A stretch of DNA of 64,000 nt. Origin: Scalesia atractyloides (lineage: Eukaryota; Streptophyta; Magnoliopsida; Asterales; Asteraceae). This document shows positions 33,318-46,012 of this stretch, piece by piece. Within the stretch, counting starts at the first letter, position 1. Each line of letters starts with the position of its first letter. Made by a program: the position numbers and the translations under genes. Under the pieces are notes generated by a model, which saw only the letters and a program-made list of their open reading frames with translations, did not search any database and was not told the DNA's origin. The stretch lies in NCBI GenBank assembly GCA_947069175.1, contig CAMTDV010000013.1:57852610-57916609 (forward strand). The letters are read 5' to 3'.

Positions 33318-34140
33318 GAAAAAAATGTCGTTTGAGAAGACGCATAATACATGATGTGTGTTTGACAATACTATTCCTGAGATAGCTCCATTTAGAGATA
33401 TACTTGATTTTATGGGACATCTATCAATAACAAAGGCTCTAACACATCAACACAAGGGATAAATCTCATATCGAACGATTCTTGAATGCTGCAGGATTTG
33501 AAGAGAGACCGTGCGCGATACATTCGACGGTAAAGATTGATGAAGAAGAATTTTAAGTTAAGATTACAGAGGAATTGATTAGAAGGGTTTTAGCTTTGAA
33601 GGATAAAGATGATGATCCTACGGGATACCCGGTTAAGGGTTGCTTCTGTAAAATGGGGTATAAGGGCCATGTAAATTCTTCGAACTTCAAGAAATCAAAT
33701 CTCAGAAAGCCATATAAATTCTTTGTACACTCTATCATTCATGCTTCTAGTTAAAGGAAAGGCGGTTACGATGATATTCTTGATTACAAGATGTGCATAG
33801 TTGTTGCTTTAACACTGAATCTACCATATAACTTCACAAAGTTAATGTTTGAGCAGATGGTGTTGAACACTACAATGGAAAAGTTTCTTCAGTACCCAAG
33901 GTTTGTGCAAAGGATGTTGGATGATTTATTTCCTAACTTGGAGAAGACAGAGGATGATGACCTGAAACTGACTCATATGGATAAAGAAACTTTGATCAAA
34001 CTGAATTTATATATGAAGCAAGATACAGAGCCTATTGCAAAGCCAGTGTTTGGGGCAATTAAAGATAAGAATTATGTTCTATCTCCAATAGGCAAGTGGA
34101 GAAAAGATACTAGTGGATTTGAGAAGGATGAAGCTGATTG
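33318..34140 (+). pseudogene. Extra env-position gene, copy C, 5' part
   Basis: Starts after a 3' splice-like AG at 33316-33317. N-domain words are NTIPEIAPFRDILDFMG and, after shifts, LTLNLPYNFTKLMFEQMV and KFLQYPRFVQRMLDDLFPN. The cleanest frame is 33791-34140. Stops and frameshifts mark the first 450 bases. The frame runs into the solo LTR at 34141 through the codons for EADC and resumes after 37245, showing that the LTR split an existing gene copy. Confidence 0.65.
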
Positions 34141-37100
34141 TGTGATATCCCGGGTTTTTCGGATAACTTACACGTGACACTTGTCGAATAATATATACGC
34201 TAAGTATTAAGCATGCACGAATTAAATGAATACGTGTTGTGTGTTGTGTGATTGTTTTAGTAATTGAATCATTAGAGTAGATACGTACACGAACTGAACC
34301 GAACCGCGACACGAACCAAAGTGATTCATTGTGACTCTAGGAGTTAACAAGTTTTAAACCTTAACTCAAGAATTCGGCCAAGATCAAACTCAAACCCGTA
34401 ACAAACCTAAAACTATTCGGCCGATCAAACCAAACCAAACCAACCCGTGTGCAACCCAAACCGATATCAAAACCTAAACCCTAAACCAAAACACTCTCGG
34501 CCACATGATCAAAACCGCGGATTTATTGAGTTCAAACCCAAACCGAACCTACCCTATTCCTTGACCGCGAGATCAAACCCAAACCTAAACCAAAGCAACC
34601 CAAGATTCTCGGCCACAATACTTATCCCAAACCGTAAACCTTATCATGTGCGCCTATAAATACAAATCATGCATGTTTCTTTCACAATCCGAAAACCCTA
34701 ACAAACAAGACAGCCGTCGGCAGCTTGTTCTCGCTTATTTTGATCGCAATCAGCTGTTGTTCTTGTTCGTCTAATCCTCTCGGTAGCAGCAGCAGCAACA
34801 ATCTCCATCTTCACCCTCATTCAAATCGCGAGATCAGTCCTTGTTCACCTCTGGTCGATCAAACAGCCACTTTATCAACACCCTTTCGGTCGCGACTTTC
34901 CTGGAACAGCAGGATACCCCTTGTCCAAGTCCCGGTTTGTCTACCTAGTTATTCAAGGTTAGAGTTATCCTTGATTACAAGATCATGTTTCGGATGATAT
35001 GTATGCTTAAATGTTTAAGTTGTCTCGGATGATATGTATGCTTGAATGTTTAGTTGTCTTGGATTATATGTATGCTTGAATGGCTAGTTGTTTCGGAAAT
35101 ATATGTGCGTTGATTTTTGCTGTTCTCAGATTGCATGATGGTATAGTTTCGGATTATAAGTGCTGTAAATAATCGGCTGTTTTGGTGCTTGTTCATATGC
35201 AGAATTGTTGTCGGGAATCACAAGTTACAAGTGTATTTTGGTTGTGATAACTAGAAGTAAGAACTAGGGTTTGCATGGATAGGTTATTAGTATTAGTCTA
35301 TGATTAAAAATCAGTTCTTGATCGCCTAGATTAATCGCATGAACGGGATTACACGAGTTTATAATAATAACATGCTGAAACAGGATGCTGAGTGAAAGTT
35401 ACAGCCGATTTCATCTGGCTGTAACTTGGTCGTTAGTTGTCGAAAAACGGATTTTTTGATGTCTAGAACGTAGAGAATTGAATAAGGAATCTAATGGCGC
35501 TGGATTCATAATTTTCTGAAGTCGTTTGATATTTTTAAAGGGCAAAACAAGTTCAGTAACTAAAGCTGTGAAAATACTGGAATTTTGTTGGTTGTTTATC
35601 AAGTTGGATCTTAAAATCAGTAGGGAGTTGAGTCATGATTTTTGTACAGCAACTAGGTATAGAAATTTCCGGGCAACTCCAACTGGAATTTTGTTAATCG
35701 GACGATCAGTGATTTTTAAATAAATTCTTCCGTGGACTGCAGTCAGAAAGCGGTAAATCTGACTGCAGCTTAGTGAATTAATATTTATGGTTAATTGGTA
35801 AAGATTTAGGACTTGGAAAAACTATATAAATTTCTATGGTATAGATTTCACCTACTATAAAAATATTGGAATTTTTGGAATGTTAGAACTATTTTATAAA
35901 AATCCTAGAAAACAGCTGAATAATTGAGTGTTAAGCAGAAAGTTGATAACTTGTGATTTTATGCATTAAAGTGTTGCATGGATTTAGAATATGTTCATGA
36001 TAAGTTGTTTGATTACTATGATCACATGAGAATACTTGCATGCATGTTTGAGTGTTAGATATGTTGTTTGTGTGTATCACTTTGTGGGTAAATTGCGTGT
36101 GGAATTTGTATTGGTGTGATTTCACACTGACGTGTAATTAATTGGTTTGTCAGGACGCAACTAGCGGTCCCATCTCTTATAACATCTTTGCTACACTAAC
36201 CGAGCAAATAAAGGTGAGTTCACGGCCCCTAACTTTATCCGGTTTTTAAACAACAGGGGGAGAAACATGTATACACTCTCAAACTCAAACTCTTTACGTT
36301 ATACGAATTTAACGTCACACAACTATACGGTAACTAAGTTAATGTTAATGTAATGTTATGGGCACTAAGCAGCTTTATCACTTAAGTCCTCGACAATCTC
36401 CTCGGATCGTTAGTATTTGGGTTAAATAGCGGGGGAATTATAAGAAATACTACTGGGTCTGACGAGCCCCATCCGAGCTAGTCGCGCTAGCCGACCGGGT
36501 ATGGTCAACGGGTGTATGATTGGCCTAACATCGCCATGGTCATGTGATAGGCCTGGCAAAACGGAGGCACAACTGTCAGCTTCGATCGCGAACACTTAGT
36601 GACATGACTTTAGGCTAGCTACCTATATACATTAATATTGAACTTAATTACGGAACAACTTAATATTCCGGGTTTGGAATATTGGAAACATCAACTTATT
36701 ATCCCGGGTTGGGGATAATGGAAATAACAACTTAATATTCCAGGATGGGAATATTGGAAGCAACAACTTATTATTCCGGGATTTGAATAATGGAACTGAT
36801 ATGTTATCCCAGGTTGGGGATAACGGAGAGAACGAACTATAACCGAACAAACGAATTTATGAAAACCTGTGAACTCACTCATCTTTAATGTTGACACTTG
36901 TTTCTTTACATGTTTCTCAGGACGCTAGGAGCTCTAGGTGCACGCACATGCATTGAACAAGACATCTTTATTCGAGTCTCATTTATTAATATTGTTTTGG
37001 GATTTTTCATTTGTTTTGGCGTTTGTGTTGGCGCCGCATCATTACTTACTTATGCTTCCGCTCAAACTTAAAACTAATGCTCTGCTAAATATTGGTAATT

Positions 37101-37240
37101 GATATAAAATCTAAAATGAACGATTTTGGAAAACGTATTATCAAACCATGTAGAGTCGTTCGACGTACTAGTGTTTCAGATTCTGGTTTGTTCACACGCC
37201 TCGCGGTAGAACTCCGCAAGTGGAAATTGAGGGTGTGACA
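34141..37240 (+). mobile_element. Solo LTR, gypsy-like, 3100 bp
   Basis: Starts TGTGATATCC, ends GAGGGTGTGACA, with GATTG on both sides (34136-34140, 37241-37245). TATAAATA near 34655 gives a U3 of about 500 bases. Splice-like words follow: AAGGTTAGAG near 34958 and CAGGACGC near 36151 and 36919. No gag-pol inside. The short frames at 34447-34997 are in GC-richer leader and are not recognisable. The five-hairpin array is at 36662-36824. It could also be a nonautonomous element, but no second LTR is seen. Confidence 0.82.
36662..36824. repeat. Array of five covarying hairpins
   Basis: Five units at about 35-37 base spacing, each with 8 bp arms and a 6-base loop. Arms: AATATTCC (36662/36676), ATTATCCC (36698/36712), AATATTCC (36734/36748), ATTATTCC (36770/36784, one mismatch), GTTATCCC (36803/36817). 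Loops are RGGWTK-like. The arms differ between units but stay complementary, so the changes are compensated. Confidence 0.85.
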
Positions 37241-37245
37241 GATTG

Positions 37246-38410
37246 TCTTGAAGATCTTATTCCAAGGAGAAGAAGTTGGTATGAGAAAGAGGAAAAGAAA
37301 AGGAAATGGGCGACTCCAAAGAAGAAGCCTACATAAGCTCGTCAACGCGCAACTGTCCAGACTATGCTTCGTGATGAACAGTCTGAGGAAGAAACACTCA
37401 TTAATGTACCAGTTGCTGAGAATGTGAATGTTCATGAGGAAGTTTTTTCTGCTACATCAGATAATGTTCATTAGGTTAATTTTATTGCAACGGATGTTGA
37501 GAAAGATGTTGTCAAGGGTGATAATGATGATAGCTTAGATGATAGCATTGATCTAAAGATGTAGCTACCAAAGAACTTGAAGAACAACAATTACAACAAC
37601 ATAATTATAAAGAAGTTGGTGATGATGATGTGTCGTATGTTCTTTCAGAGACTGAGGAGGTGATTGAGAGGCCAGTCAGGAAAACAAGACGTGCTAAAAG
37701 CAAAGCGTCTGATGTACTGAAAAAGACAACAGGGTCTCCAGCGGCAAAGAAAGCACACCCAAAGGAAAAGGGCCAGGAAGATACCTAAGATTGAAGTTGT
37801 GACTGCTACAAAGAATGTTGAGTCTTTTATTCCACCATCACCAACACATATCCAACAAACACCAATTACACCACCATTTCCCACATCACCACTACAACAA
37901 CCACCACAACAACCATCTACATCACCACAACCAGCTTCAACACCAAAACAACCAACACCTCAAGTACAACAGAGAACTCCACAAGCTGATCAAAGACGCC
38001 AATCTTTCCCAGATGTTGATTTCGGAGAAATTCCTTGTTCTAACTTTGAAGGAGGTTTCGATGATGATTTCTTCAATGACACTAAAATTGTAGAGTTAGA
38101 AAGAACGATCAAGTTTCTTGAAGATGATCAAAATAATTTGGAAGCAGTGTTGTCAAGTTTTCTGACCGAAAATGAAAGGTTGAGAAGGCTGGTTGCTGAT
38201 TACGAAGCTGAACGAATTCGAAGTGATAAAAGGATGGATATGTTTCAAAAGATCTTATCTAAGAAGTTGGGTATAAACTTTGAAGCTGAATCTGAATTAA
38301 TTGAGATTCAATAAGCTAAACATAGAGCAAATGAAAGAGCCCGCAAAGCTGAAGAGGATGCTGCAGCGGCTGGTAAAGGCAAAGGAGGTAAACCAAGGTG
38401 GAACATTACC
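37246..38410 (+). pseudogene. Extra env-position gene, copy C, 3' part
   Basis: Continues with LEDLIPRRRSWYEKEEKKRK, then an acidic stretch, then from 37799 an open frame of 171 codons. That has a Pro/Thr/Gln-rich run (SPTHIQQTPITPPFPTSP) followed by a coiled coil, VELERTIKFLEDDQNNLEA and ENERLRRLVADYEAERIR. The order and words match copy A (24040-24620). A TAA near 38312 is followed by KHRANERARKAEEDAA. Homology to copy A fades near 38400 after a GKGKGG run, so the acidic and C-terminal parts are missing. Stops near 37334 and 37472 and at least one frameshift. Confidence 0.62.
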
Positions 38411-38779
38411 ATTTTGAGGTACAAACTTTCTGTTTTGGAAGATTACTTTGTTAACTTTTATAAAATTATGTTTTCTTGTTTAAATCTTGTGCGTACTTGT
38501 TCTTGAACCTATCTAAGGTTATGAGACTTGTTTAGGAGTTGATTCTTAAGGGTTTAGAGGTGCAAACACACTCTTAACTTTCTGTTTTGTTAGGACAATC
38601 CACAAGTGATGAAACCATCCAAGTTCACCATAGTTCTTATGACAAGACTTGTGTTTTAGTAAAAGTATGAATCTTGGAAGCCTTGGCTATCCTAACATAA
38701 TTCCACTACCTCACTTGATGTTTTCTATCTTTATATCACTAACACTTGTTCAACTTTCATTAGAGTAACAAGGCTACTA
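38411..38779. other. Unassigned spacer
   Basis: About 370 bases between the end of copy C homology and the gypsy-like LTR block. No gene, repeat or element end could be recognised. Confidence 0.3.
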
Positions 38780-39630
38780 TGACACCCGAAAAATTGCAAC
38801 GAATATTTTAAAGCATGAAGTGGTAACGGAAGTTGGTTACCAACATGGTTAAGCTAAGACGACACGTTAAAACATTTGGATATCAAACAAAATAGTTTAA
38901 GATATTACGAACATCCTACAAATAGTCTGAATATAAAAACATCCAAGTTAAAAGTGACCAACCATAGTGGACTTATTTAATAAAAGCGTTTTGGTCCCAA
39001 ACTTAAGAAACATCCAAAGGTACATGTGTGCACTACGATAACAGCCTTCCATGCCATGCGCCTTAGTTACCTGAAAAACATGCTTAAAAATGTCAACTTA
39101 ATGTTAGTGGTATTCACGGTTTGAAATTTGTATGTAAACCTTTTTCCATTTAGAAATTAACTTTGATAAACATTTATTTAAAAAAATTGTATTAGAAATG
39201 AATCCCTCGAAATTCATGTGAGACATTCCTTGGAGTATTTGATATAAATTCTGACAAACTTTTTCGTATAAGTTTTTATTTGAGAAGTATAACAATTTAA
39301 GATAACACATAAGACTACCGCATACTAGCCAGCTACAATAGTAAAATTGTACAAAGAGCCCATAATCAAACCAAAACTTGGTTTCCCTTTAAATAAACTT
39401 TTCAAATATATATTTTCTTGCCTTGGAAACGGAGCGCTCAATCACGAGCTTGGAGTGTCAAACCCGACAGATCTACCAATATAATATGTAGTCCAAAGAT
39501 TAATGATTACCGATGCAAAAGGGCCTCCGTGTATTGATGTCACGAGTATATACTGCAATTACTCAAGGACATCACAAGGTCACAATAATAGTGGAATCTA
39601 AATGTCATACAATTTGAATAGCATGTTTCT

Positions 39631-39647
39631 CCCCCCCCCCCCCCCCC
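39631..39647. repeat. 17-base C homopolymer
   Basis: Uninterrupted run of 17 C (17 G on the minus strand) in an otherwise AT-rich LTR-like region. It may be a true slippage tract or an assembly artefact. Confidence 0.9.
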
Positions 39648-42600
39648 AAATTTGTAAAACTATAACGTAAATAGGGGCGTGAATACTCACCTTAGGTTGC
39701 ACTTCAAAATTTAAATTTTTGCAAAGTCCAATAGTAATATCGAAATATCAATGTCCTAGTATATGAAAGGACATTTTTAATACTCATATGACAAGTCTAC
39801 TTTCAAGTTATTCACCCAACTTACTAGACCAATGAGATGTTAAATTTATGAAAAACGTCGTGATCCGTCAGTGATGATTATTACCCAAGTTACAAAAATA
39901 TATCTATATATATGTATATCCATATTATCACATAAGTCAAATAATGTGTTGCGGAAACTTAGGCATATCAATATATGATATCATACAATAGTCTATATAA
40001 CTACCGTTTTTCACATAAAATGATAGATTTTTCAATAAATTTTTCTTATATGCTTGGAAACTTTAGTGTATGAAAATAGTATTTTTGGACACTAAATCAC
40101 CAAGTCTTATTTTTTTAAGTTCCTAACATAAAAATCTATCATAAAATCATCATATAAAAACATGACCTCAACTTAGTTCAAACTCTATGAAATTATATAG
40201 TCATTTACGCACATTTTAGTGGCTTTTTAAGTAACAATCATGTCATATGAACCTTCAAGCATATCATATACTTACTGTACCATTTAGAGCTGTTTTTATA
40301 CTATAAAATAAACTTTAATTTGCTATCCTAAAACAAATTCATCAAATCATCAAATTAAACACTAAAATTTCCCCGAAAGTCATCAAAACAAGCACAGAAC
40401 TCCGTTTTAAACACCCGAACAAGTTGTAAAATCAATATACATTTTGATCCACTTATTTTCTACATAAAGTAGGGTATATAATTCTGTACTAAAAATTATT
40501 TGAAAATCGCATTTAAACCTTGGAAAACATAGCTGAAAACACACGTTTTATGCATCGAAAATTATCATAAACACCCGATTAACTTATTAGACAACCATGC
40601 ACCTTAAAATATATATTTCCCCCATAAAATATGCCATATTTTTATGTTCTATACTGATTTAAGATATACTCCTTTTTCAAGTTAAAAACTTCCATTTTTC
40701 GGCTTTTAAGCCTACCAAACATCAAATAAATGCACCTAAGTGCCATGAATACTTGGACACTTTAAGACCTGAGTTTTAGGCTCATCAAATCATCATAAAA
40801 CTACCATATCTAAAGACCTAGGTTATTCAACTCAAATCATGTATTAAATCACCTTTTTGGACAATATTTCGACACAGAAGCAACACCCAATTTTTATGAA
40901 AACTCCAAAGATTCGTATAAACTTTTATGATCAGATTATATTACGCATAAAATGATATCAAAAACCTCTTAAATTCAGTTTATAAATCATACTTTACTTT
41001 CATGCATGAATCCTTAGTTTCTACACACATTTAGGGTATCAAAATACATCAAATATGTTATCAAATAACACCTATGTGATCATCAACATTTATAAACTAT
41101 TTTGATACTAAATTATAAATCTAATGAAGATTATGTTCTTTTTTAACAAGATTCTTTCATGCATGTTCATCATCATTCAAAACAACACTTTTAAGAAATG
41201 TTTCAAGTAGTAAATAACACACATAGTTACGAATACATATATACATATGTCTATACATACACATATGTGACACCATTTTTAGACCCATTTTAGGTATAAA
41301 AGTATTTGTTGTAGAAAAGCATTTTAAAACATCTCCTTAGGTGATTCGTCTTGCATATATTGACAAATATACGTAGAATAACACAAGAATGGAGTAGAAA
41401 TTACCATAGCAGTAGGCTAGGATGATGAACAAGATGAACTACGAGATGAGAGCTTCGGTTTTGTGATGTATAGCTTCTAATTTAGTTCCAAGCCTTCCAA
41501 ATATCATCTCAAATTTCAATAACCTATTGAAATCTCCTTGTATCTTATGTGTTGGTGATGAATAACAGAAAAGTGTAGAGATAGAGAGATAGGGTCGTAA
41601 GTTTGGGGGCTATTATAATGGGTTTGTTTGTAGAATTAGAGTGTAAGGGAATGTGTAATAGATTGTAACTTCTTACAAAACCCTTATATACTTTTGGATC
41701 TCAATATTTGCTTGATTATTTTTGCATTTTCTTGAAAGAAACCAAGTGAGATAGAGAGAGAGGAAGTCGTAGGAATAAGGGAGAGATAGAGTGTTAAACT
41801 ATTTTCATATGTGAGTGTAAGTATAAGGCAAAGAGAATGGTCTTGCATGGTTGATATGATAACATTCCAAGTCCCAAAGATTTTCTTCTACAAGTAAAGT
41901 AATGCAAAGACAAAAGAGGGGAGTGGAGGTAAACGGCTGAATTGAAGGAAAAGGGAAGGCATTCATGTGTAGGCTTTGGTATTTAGTGAGTTAGGAATAT
42001 TCTAGGATGATTAGGATTAGTTTAGATTTAAAACAAGGTTTAATTAGGGTGTTTAGTATTTAATTAAGCCACTTATCCTAACATATAAATTAGACATTGT
42101 TAAATAATAATTAACACATAGTCTAAATTTTTATTTGGGTGTGAAACGTCAATTATTGAAGTAATTAACTAATAAGCACGAAAGCCCGGTATTAAAGCGT
42201 CTAAATATTATTTAATACGCTTTCACACAATATTGCACCAATCCACATAATTATGCCAATACTTTAATGTTCTCGGCATATTGGAACCATTCTAGTCTTT
42301 AAAAATTGGACGGGTTATCACCAACGTCCGTTTCAAACAATTATACAGTTACGCGATTTGACCACTATTATTTTTTAACCTATGCATTTAACCTAACTTT
42401 GCTAAACTCAAACAGACTTTAATAATTCACATTAAGTCTAATTTGCATTAATTATTATAAGCACATTAGATTACAATACAGATAATAGACGGTAAAATGC
42501 GAGATGTCAAGCTACGACCGTCCCAAACATTACCATGTTCGGCATGCACGCACCTAGCTTGCTTACTTGGTTGTTTATAGTTTTAGTTGGGTTAGTAGTT

Positions 42601-43135
42601 AGTAGCATTTTCTTTTCATTCATGACCATCCGAATCATCCTTGTGGTGATTTGTGCATTGGTGAATCTTACAATGAGATTTAGTGGATGCTTATCATCCT
42701 ACCTCCATTCTTGACGTCCATGAAATCTATGACACTATATGATGGACTTACTTTAATATTATATATATACACACACACATAACTGAACTCATGATGTTAA
42801 CCGAATCATGGTTACATGTCATAAAAATAAGTTATTTTAAGCTTCTTCTTACGATTCTAATGGGCAAATTAGACCCATGAAATCACATGAAACCACACGG
42901 AATTAATAGTGTCAGAAACGAGTGTTTAAGACTAGATAATTATTTCATATACATACTTTACTACATTTTAATTCCGAATCGAAACTCTCTACAAATTCTG
43001 AATACTTACGCACCTTCGTTTCCCTAATGTAGGGTAACTTCGGTGTTTCCATCCCCAAACTTAACGACTCGCGGATTGCTAAGAAGGCTTTGCAAAACTG
43101 TGAGTATACTCGACCCCATTTTCTGTTTTATACAA

Positions 43136-43395
43136 TGTAGGTCCCAATAAATCGGATCTAATTGATATCACACAAACAAGTTTGAAGATGAAAGGATTCA
43201 ACTTGCATACTAATGTAATTTGTCTAATACAAGTGAAAAGTACAATCAAGAGCCCCCAACCCTAATACATCATTAACTATATATACTAGAGGATTGGAGC
43301 TCCTAAACCCTAACCTTTTACGCCCAAATCCTTTCCCCAAGCCCATACCAATACATTAAACAACCCAAATGCATAAACCTATTAATGTCCTTACA
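43136..43395 (-). repeat. 3' LTR of element 3 (260 bp)
   Basis: Matches 53323-53581. On the minus strand it starts TGTAAGGACATT and ends GGGACCTACA. A TATATATAG box lies near 43277-43285. Short compared with the LTRs of element 2. Confidence 0.92.
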
Positions 43396-43413
43396 ATCTC
43401 CCCATAGGTTTAT
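43396..43413 (-). promoter_or_regulatory. Terminal polypurine tract of element 3
   Basis: On the minus strand ATAAACCTATGGGGAGAT ends directly at the 3' LTR, where the plus-strand primer is expected. Confidence 0.75.
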
Positions 43414-43443
43414 TGCATTGGAACTAGCCTTACACTTCAGTCA

Positions 43444-45795
43444 TCAATCATGTGCAAACAATCGGTTTTGAATTACAGTAGCCACAACACTTGTCCAGGA
43501 TTTAGCACATTCTTCATACTTATCGCTCGCTTGAATCTGATGAGCTCCCAACATCAAAATATACTCCTCGTGAAAACTAATTAGATCCAAAGTATCTGCC
43601 AGATGAAACGCCTTTTCTTTCATAACAATAACAGCTTCTGCCATTGTTAGATCTTAAGCCCAATAGCATAGATTTTGCAGCACACCTTTTGGGAATTTTG
43701 GAGCGGCTGGAATAACCTTTTCCATGTCGGTCGGTGGCCAGATAACATTTTGAAGCCTTTTGCGGGTATGTTCTTGAGATATGACTCAACGTTCTTCATT
43801 GTTGGAAAATTATGTGATACTTTGTGTTCGAGCTTAGAGTGAAACACCCAACCAGGACCTTGTTGGTTTGGATCTTCATCAGAATACTGAGCTCTTAACA
43901 AACTTTTCAAATCAATCTTGGTCCATGCTTCAAATTGTGTCTGCTTGGAATAATATTCTCTATGTCGATTCTCTCTTGTGACGATCCATAATTTTCTATC
44001 ATGTTCATATCTCCAACATTCCACTTCTGATTTATTTCCAACTTTGTCGTAATGGCTCGACCCTTTTCCATAATATATCTGTCAGATACATTTGAGGGAT
44101 CTTTTGGTTGGAAGTTCTCATCGAGTGGATTTACGTCTTGATTCTTCATTACTATCATCTTTTTGCTACTGGAGCTTCTCTTTTGTGGCTTCTTTCTCTT
44201 TTTGATTTTTCAGCAGAGAGGTATGCATTCAGGCCTGCTTCATGTTCTTTATCGGCTGCAGCCTTTTCAGCTTCTGTCCTTTCGTGATGAGCGACATTGA
44301 TAGGGTTATCATCTTTATCAGCAAACTCGCTTCCAAACTTTTTCTCCAATTTTGCCTTCATCTCATAAACTTCTAACATAAGCAGACTCACATCTCCTTG
44401 TAGTTGCTCAATGGTTTGATCTCTGACAGATATCTGATTTTGCAAAGAAACTATTTTAGCACTTTTCAGTTCATTCTCTTGTTCAAGAAAAACTACTCTG
44501 CGTTGTAGTCTTCTAACATCCACCACATCATCCACATCACTATCCGATTGTTCAATAAATTTCATTCTTTCTGGCCATTCTCATTGATGCTCTTTCATTC
44601 TCAGATATACCAATGCCAGAACTGCATGCCTCATTGTGAGCACCACTAGAGCTTTCAGGTTGTAGATTTGGACCAGGATTAACGTTTGAGCTTAGAGGCT
44701 TAGGAAGATTGAGATATCCGGAGCAAACCTATTTTCTGGTTCATCGTCTTCAAATTATGCTTCAACAGGAGGAATGAAACTAGGTGAGGGGGTCCCAACA
44801 TCACCCTTTAATGAGGCGAGTAAGGCTTTAAGATTTTCAACAGTAATCAAATTCGTTTCTCTCTCTAACTCAGCCAGTGCAGTTGCATCTTCCCGTTCTT
44901 CATCTGAATCAAGATCTTCAACAACGGGATCTGGTCGACTTGGTTTTCCTATGACCTGAACATTGTGCTCTTCAGAAACTATTGTCGTTACAGGTTTGGG
45001 AGCAGCCACAATCTCCTTGAACTTTCTGTGTTTAACAAGCTCGTACCGCCCACAAACTTAACCTTTGCGGAGTCCCTTTGTTTGCACACTTCCTCAAAGC
45101 AACTTGGTCCCAGCAGCTTGAGATTTAAGTGGTTTGTGCCTTTAACGAGCTTAGGGTGCTTCTTGTCGATGATCATCTGAACAAACCTTGGATAAAGCAG
45201 AAAAACCTTCTTATTCGTGCTCTCAACATACTTTTCATGTTATCAAAGATGAAAACAAAAAAGTTGTAATCCCAATCATTTACTAAAGCGACAAGTGTAG
45301 CTATCTGAGTCTTGTTTAATTGATCTTGACCACCCTTGTTCTCAGAAATGCACTGTAGAAATATATGGGCTAGATACCTCCAGTATGGAGGGAAAAGCTT
45401 CTTCAGCACCGTAGGGTAAGCTCCTTCATAGCTTATTCTTCGAAGAGCTTTTATCACATTGTCTTTGTCAAAACTAGTTGGATGGCATTCACTATCTCCA
45501 AATTGCAGCGCATCTCAAACATCAAACTCTGAAATTGTAATCTCTTTCTCTTCGATCCTTGTTTCTATGTAGGCACCTCCACCATTAACCGTCGCAGTGA
45601 TCCAGAAATCTTGAATCATATCTTCATCTATCATTGGATTCGACTTAAGCGCGTGAGTGATCCTGAGTTGTTTAGCCCGGAAACTAGGGAATCAAATCTC
45701 TCTTTATACTCTGGTGGAGGATTCGACAGATAGAATGCTTGATTATGAAATGCTTCAATTTCCAATTTGTGTCTATCCATCATTTTCTGAGCCAT
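43444..45795 (-). pseudogene. Extra env-position gene, copy D
   Basis: The ATG at 45795-45793 follows a 3' splice-like GTGCAG (AG at 45800-45799). It opens MAQKMMDRHKLEIEAFHNQA; the frame then breaks near 45640. The N-domain core is DMIQDFWITATVNGGGAY, then PPYWRYLAHIFLQCISENKG, matching the PFRYLAHIIAHGLS block of copy A in position and spacing. Then an acidic stretch (44755-45009), a coiled coil (44155-44565; RRVVFLEQENELKSAKIVSL) and a C-terminal domain (43647-44158; MIENYGSSQERIDIEN) ending at TGA 43446-43444. Several frameshifts. It has no Pro/Gln run as in A and C. It is the most diverged copy; the family link rests on domain order and short words. Confidence 0.6.
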
Positions 45796-46012
45796 TTTCT
45801 GCACATGATATAGATATCATCAATTATAGCAAACATCAATTACCTCTAACTATTATGACAGATCAACTTTGTTGACTAGTCAGTACTGCAGGGGTAAAGT
45901 TAGAAGGTCAAAAGAGGGCCAAAGGTTCACAGGTCTGATGAACTCGAATGACAAGGGTTCAAGTCAATAACCCTTTGTCATTCAAAATATACATCTGAAA
46001 TACATATGTAAA

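Larger units (their letters stand above)
28311..38410 (+). mobile_element. Tandem cluster of gag-pol-less copia relatives (copies B and C)
   Basis: Order: 3' noncoding region and extra gene copy B; LTR (30759); primer-site-like word; short interior; LTR (32242); primer-site-like word; leader; extra gene copy C, itself split by a solo LTR. No gag or pol motif occurs in this stretch. Alternating LTR and interior suggests recombination between LTRs of related elements, with internal deletions. The left junction at 28311 shows no target duplication. Confidence 0.6.

Noticed and set aside
34440..34710. Telomere-like CCCTAAA words
   Set aside because: Only isolated, irregular copies occur among AAACC-rich LTR leader sequence; no tandem array.
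36662..36824. Regularly spaced repeats resembling a CRISPR array
   Set aside because: The repeats differ in sequence but keep pairing, the spacers are similar to each other, and the setting is a plant LTR. It is a hairpin array, not CRISPR.
36644..36897. Minus-strand reading frames with a repeated peptide pattern
   Set aside because: They arise from translating the hairpin array; no coding bias or homology.
41217..41275. ACATATAT-rich microsatellite
   Set aside because: Short, imperfect alternation typical of AT-rich LTR DNA; not notable.
39104..43000. Possible host gene in the long unique AT-rich stretch
   Set aside because: No frame above background, and LTR-like ends and promoter words on the minus strand explain it better.
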